From G963665925 sp963676345 (lineage in GTDB: Bacteria; Bacillota; Clostridia; Peptostreptococcales; Acidaminobacteraceae), in NCBI GenBank assembly GCA_963676345.2, contig CAXXTS010000005.1, positions 682,001 through 746,000 of the forward strand: a stretch of 64,000 nucleotides of DNA, given 5' to 3'. Each line of letters opens with the position of its first letter. Position 1 is the stretch's first letter. Under the pieces are notes generated by a model. The model had not been told where the DNA came from, searched no databases, and was given only the letters and a program-made list of their open reading frames with translations. A program made the position numbers and the translations under genes. Below are positions 62,514 through 64,000 of the stretch, one piece after another.

Positions 62514-63401
62514 GTGAAAAAATTCTTCGGGAATAAATGGGCAATTGCCATATTTACAATTCCAACCCTCGTCTTATTTTCAGTAATGGTTTTTTATCCA
62601 ATCGTTCAAGTGTTTTACAGAAGCTTTTACAATTGGAACGGACTTTCAGCCGGAAAGTTCATTGGTATAGAAAATTACATCCGACTCCTAGATGATAAGG
62701 TATTTTATATAGCGAATATGAATGGCTTTAAGTTCGCTGCAATTATAACGGTTTTTCAAATTTTTATGGCAACGGTTCTAGCTTTAGCGGTCTCTAACAC
62801 CAAGCTCAAAGGGCGTAATTTCTTCAGGATTGCATATTTTATACCTGTTGTGCTTTCCGTAACGGTCGTATGTCAGCTTTGGCTCTCCATTTACAATGCG
62901 GATACTGGGCTTTTGAACAACATGATGGAGTCCTTGGGGCTTGATTTCGCTCAAAACTGGTTAAGTGACAGAAAAACAGCCATTTATGCCATTGCAATCG
63001 TAAATGCATGGCAATGGATGGGCTACCAGTTTGCCCTGATTCTAGCAGGTGTGAAGTCTATACCGACATCTTACTATGAGGCGGCCAAAATTGATGGTGC
63101 CAGTGCGGTTCAAGCACATTCAAAAATCACCATTCCCCTACTGGCTGAAACGTACAAATTTTGTCTTGTCATTTCAATAACCGGTGGGATTAAGGCTTTT
63201 ACCGAAATGTTCATTATGACAGGTGGCGGCCCTGGAAACTCGACGTACACATTGACTTATATGATGTATTCGGCAGCTTTTAGAAGTGGTGAGTTCGGAT
63301 ATGGTCTTGCAGCAGCCTCGGTTCTTGTATTGGAATGTCTGATGGCGATCCTTGTAATTAATAGAATATTCAAGACCGAGAATGCAGTAGGAGGGAAGTA
63401 A
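62514..63401 (+). CDS. sugar ABC transporter permease (MalF-like)
   Basis: Protein of 295 residues with six predicted helices and the EAA loop YYEAAKIDGASAVQAHSKITIP (about residues 193-214). The GTG start at 62514 is chosen because GGAAGGAAAGGA lies 8 nt upstream and VKKFFGNKWAIAIF is a normal permease N-terminus; the in-frame TTG at 62439 would translate through the hairpin element. It is followed after 3 nt by the second permease. Confidence 0.92.
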   Translation: MKKFFGNKWAIAIFTIPTLVLFSVMVFYPIVQVFYRSFYNWNGLSAGKFIGIENYIRLLDDKVFYIANMNGFKFAAIITVFQIFMATVLALAVSNTKLKGRNFFRIAYFIPVVLSVTVVCQLWLSIYNADTGLLNNMMESLGLDFAQNWLSDRKTAIYAIAIVNAWQWMGYQFALILAGVKSIPTSYYEAAKIDGASAVQAHSKITIPLLAETYKFCLVISITGGIKAFTEMFIMTGGGPGNSTYTLTYMMYSAAFRSGEFGYGLAAASVLVLECLMAILVINRIFKTENAVGGK

Positions 63402-63404
63402 AAA

Positions 63405-64000
63405 TTGAAAAAGATAAGCAGACGTCGAATAAGCTATAAAGGATTAGGCTTTCAACTATTCCTGTGGTTATATGCAACCATATCTTTATATCCATTAATA
63501 TGGATGCTCTTTTATTCGTTCAAAAATAACGATGAAATTTTCGTGAGCAATCCATATGGTTTTCCAAAGGTACTCCGAATCGAAAATTACATCAAGGCAT
63601 GGTCTCAATATGATGTGCCGGTTTATTTCATGAACAGTTTGATTGTAGCAGTTGCAACCGTGGCGATTACAATTCTACTCGCACTGATGTTTGCATATGC
63701 CACAAGCAGGATGCGATGGAAGGGAAAAGCCTTTGCGCGCACATTCGTAGCCCTTGGGATGTTTATTCCAGTTCAGGCCGTTCTCATACCTGTTGCCCGT
63801 GTTGTTCAGGACTTAGGCCTGATGGGGTCGCACTGGGCACTTATTTTGCCTTATTCTGCCTTTAATCTAGCCTTTTCTAGTATGGTGTTTTATGGTTTCT
63901 TTGTAGGCATTCCTGTTGAACTTGAAGAAGCAGCATGCATAGATGGGGCAAACATATTTCAAGCATTCTTTTATATAATTGTACCAACTGTAAAACCTGC
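63405..64000 (+). CDS. sugar ABC transporter permease (MalG-like), cut by window end
   Basis: Open from TTG 63405 to the window edge (198 residues visible). The AGGAGGG site lies about 9 nt upstream. The N-terminus KKISRRRISYKGLG, helix ISLYPLIWMLFYSF and the EAA loop EEAACIDGANIFQAFFYIIVP (about residues 175-195) identify the second CUT1 permease. The C-terminal helices are outside the window. Partner of the MalF-like protein; no ATPase gene is visible in this operon up to the edge. Confidence 0.9.
   Translation, partial: MKKISRRRISYKGLGFQLFLWLYATISLYPLIWMLFYSFKNNDEIFVSNPYGFPKVLRIENYIKAWSQYDVPVYFMNSLIVAVATVAITILLALMFAYATSRMRWKGKAFARTFVALGMFIPVQAVLIPVARVVQDLGLMGSHWALILPYSAFNLAFSSMVFYGFFVGIPVELEEAACIDGANIFQAFFYIIVPTVKP

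Overview
The window comes from a low-GC, Gram-positive-type anaerobe of the Clostridia. The evidence is AGGAGG-type ribosome binding sites, SigA-like promoters, a SAM-I riboswitch, a Bacillus-type SOS box, lipoprotein signal peptides, an AsrABC sulfite reductase and a 4-hydroxybutyrate/crotonyl-CoA pathway. The combination of sulfur-compound reduction and amino-acid/succinate fermentation resembles Fusibacter-like clostridia, but that placement is inference. No rRNA, tRNA, CRISPR array, prophage or transposase was found.

Layout. 1-5.1 kb: the 3' end of aspS, an RseC-like protein, glyA, an alpha/beta hydrolase and a Crp/Fnr-family regulator. 5.2-8.9 kb: an FNT-family channel followed by asrABC, behind two palindromic operator candidates. 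8.9-11.9 kb: a SAM-I riboswitch with a consensus promoter, an odd hairpin-rich leader, then metY and an acetyl-type metA. 11.9-13 kb: a VOC-protein remnant and a DUF429 protein. 13-20.7 kb: a PAS/AAA+ sigma-54 activator, a clear -24/-12 promoter, and an operon for 4-hydroxybutyryl-CoA dehydratase, a NifU-domain protein, 4-hydroxybutyrate CoA-transferase, 4-hydroxybutyrate dehydrogenase and CoA-acylating succinate-semialdehyde dehydrogenase. Together these interconvert succinyl-CoA and crotonyl-CoA. 20.7-22.7 kb: a probable structured RNA, then an AT-rich islet of two unknown genes (one lacking its 5' end) between 15-nt direct repeats. 22.7-24.4 kb: an SOS-box-controlled dinB unit.

24.6-33.2 kb: a sensor kinase with a periplasmic-binding-like domain, a zinc-finger protein with two flavodoxin-like proteins, an IscU-like scaffold, a UPF0173 metallo-hydrolase and a Cache-HAMP-PAS-GGDEF-HD-GYP protein. 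33.2-37.8 kb: a divergent cluster of membrane zinc-ribbon, ankyrin and clostripain-type (C11) proteins, the least conventional gene group here. 37.8-43.9 kb: a HutD-like protein, a PucR-type regulator divergent from a frameshifted M20 amidohydrolase, an AbgT transporter and a small Cys-containing protein. 44-46 kb: a TPR-GGDEF gene broken by a frameshift.

46-52.5 kb: an Fe(III)-type ABC transporter (binding protein, fused double permease, ATPase) and a large lipoprotein of unknown function. 52.6-57.3 kb: an OmpR-type response regulator, a YjiH transporter and a Cache sensor kinase, probably one regulatory unit, then a 53-residue Cys protein. 57.4-64 kb: a YesM/YesN two-component system behind a perfect palindrome, followed by a CUT1 sugar ABC transporter. 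That transporter's binding-protein and permease genes are separated by a composite hairpin element; a related copy lies near 43.9 kb. The window ends inside the second permease gene.

Regulation is a theme: about a third of the genes are sensors or regulators, and several intergenic regions carry clean palindromes. Two genes (M20 amidohydrolase and TPR-GGDEF) each differ from an intact frame by one base, which may be real decay or assembly error.
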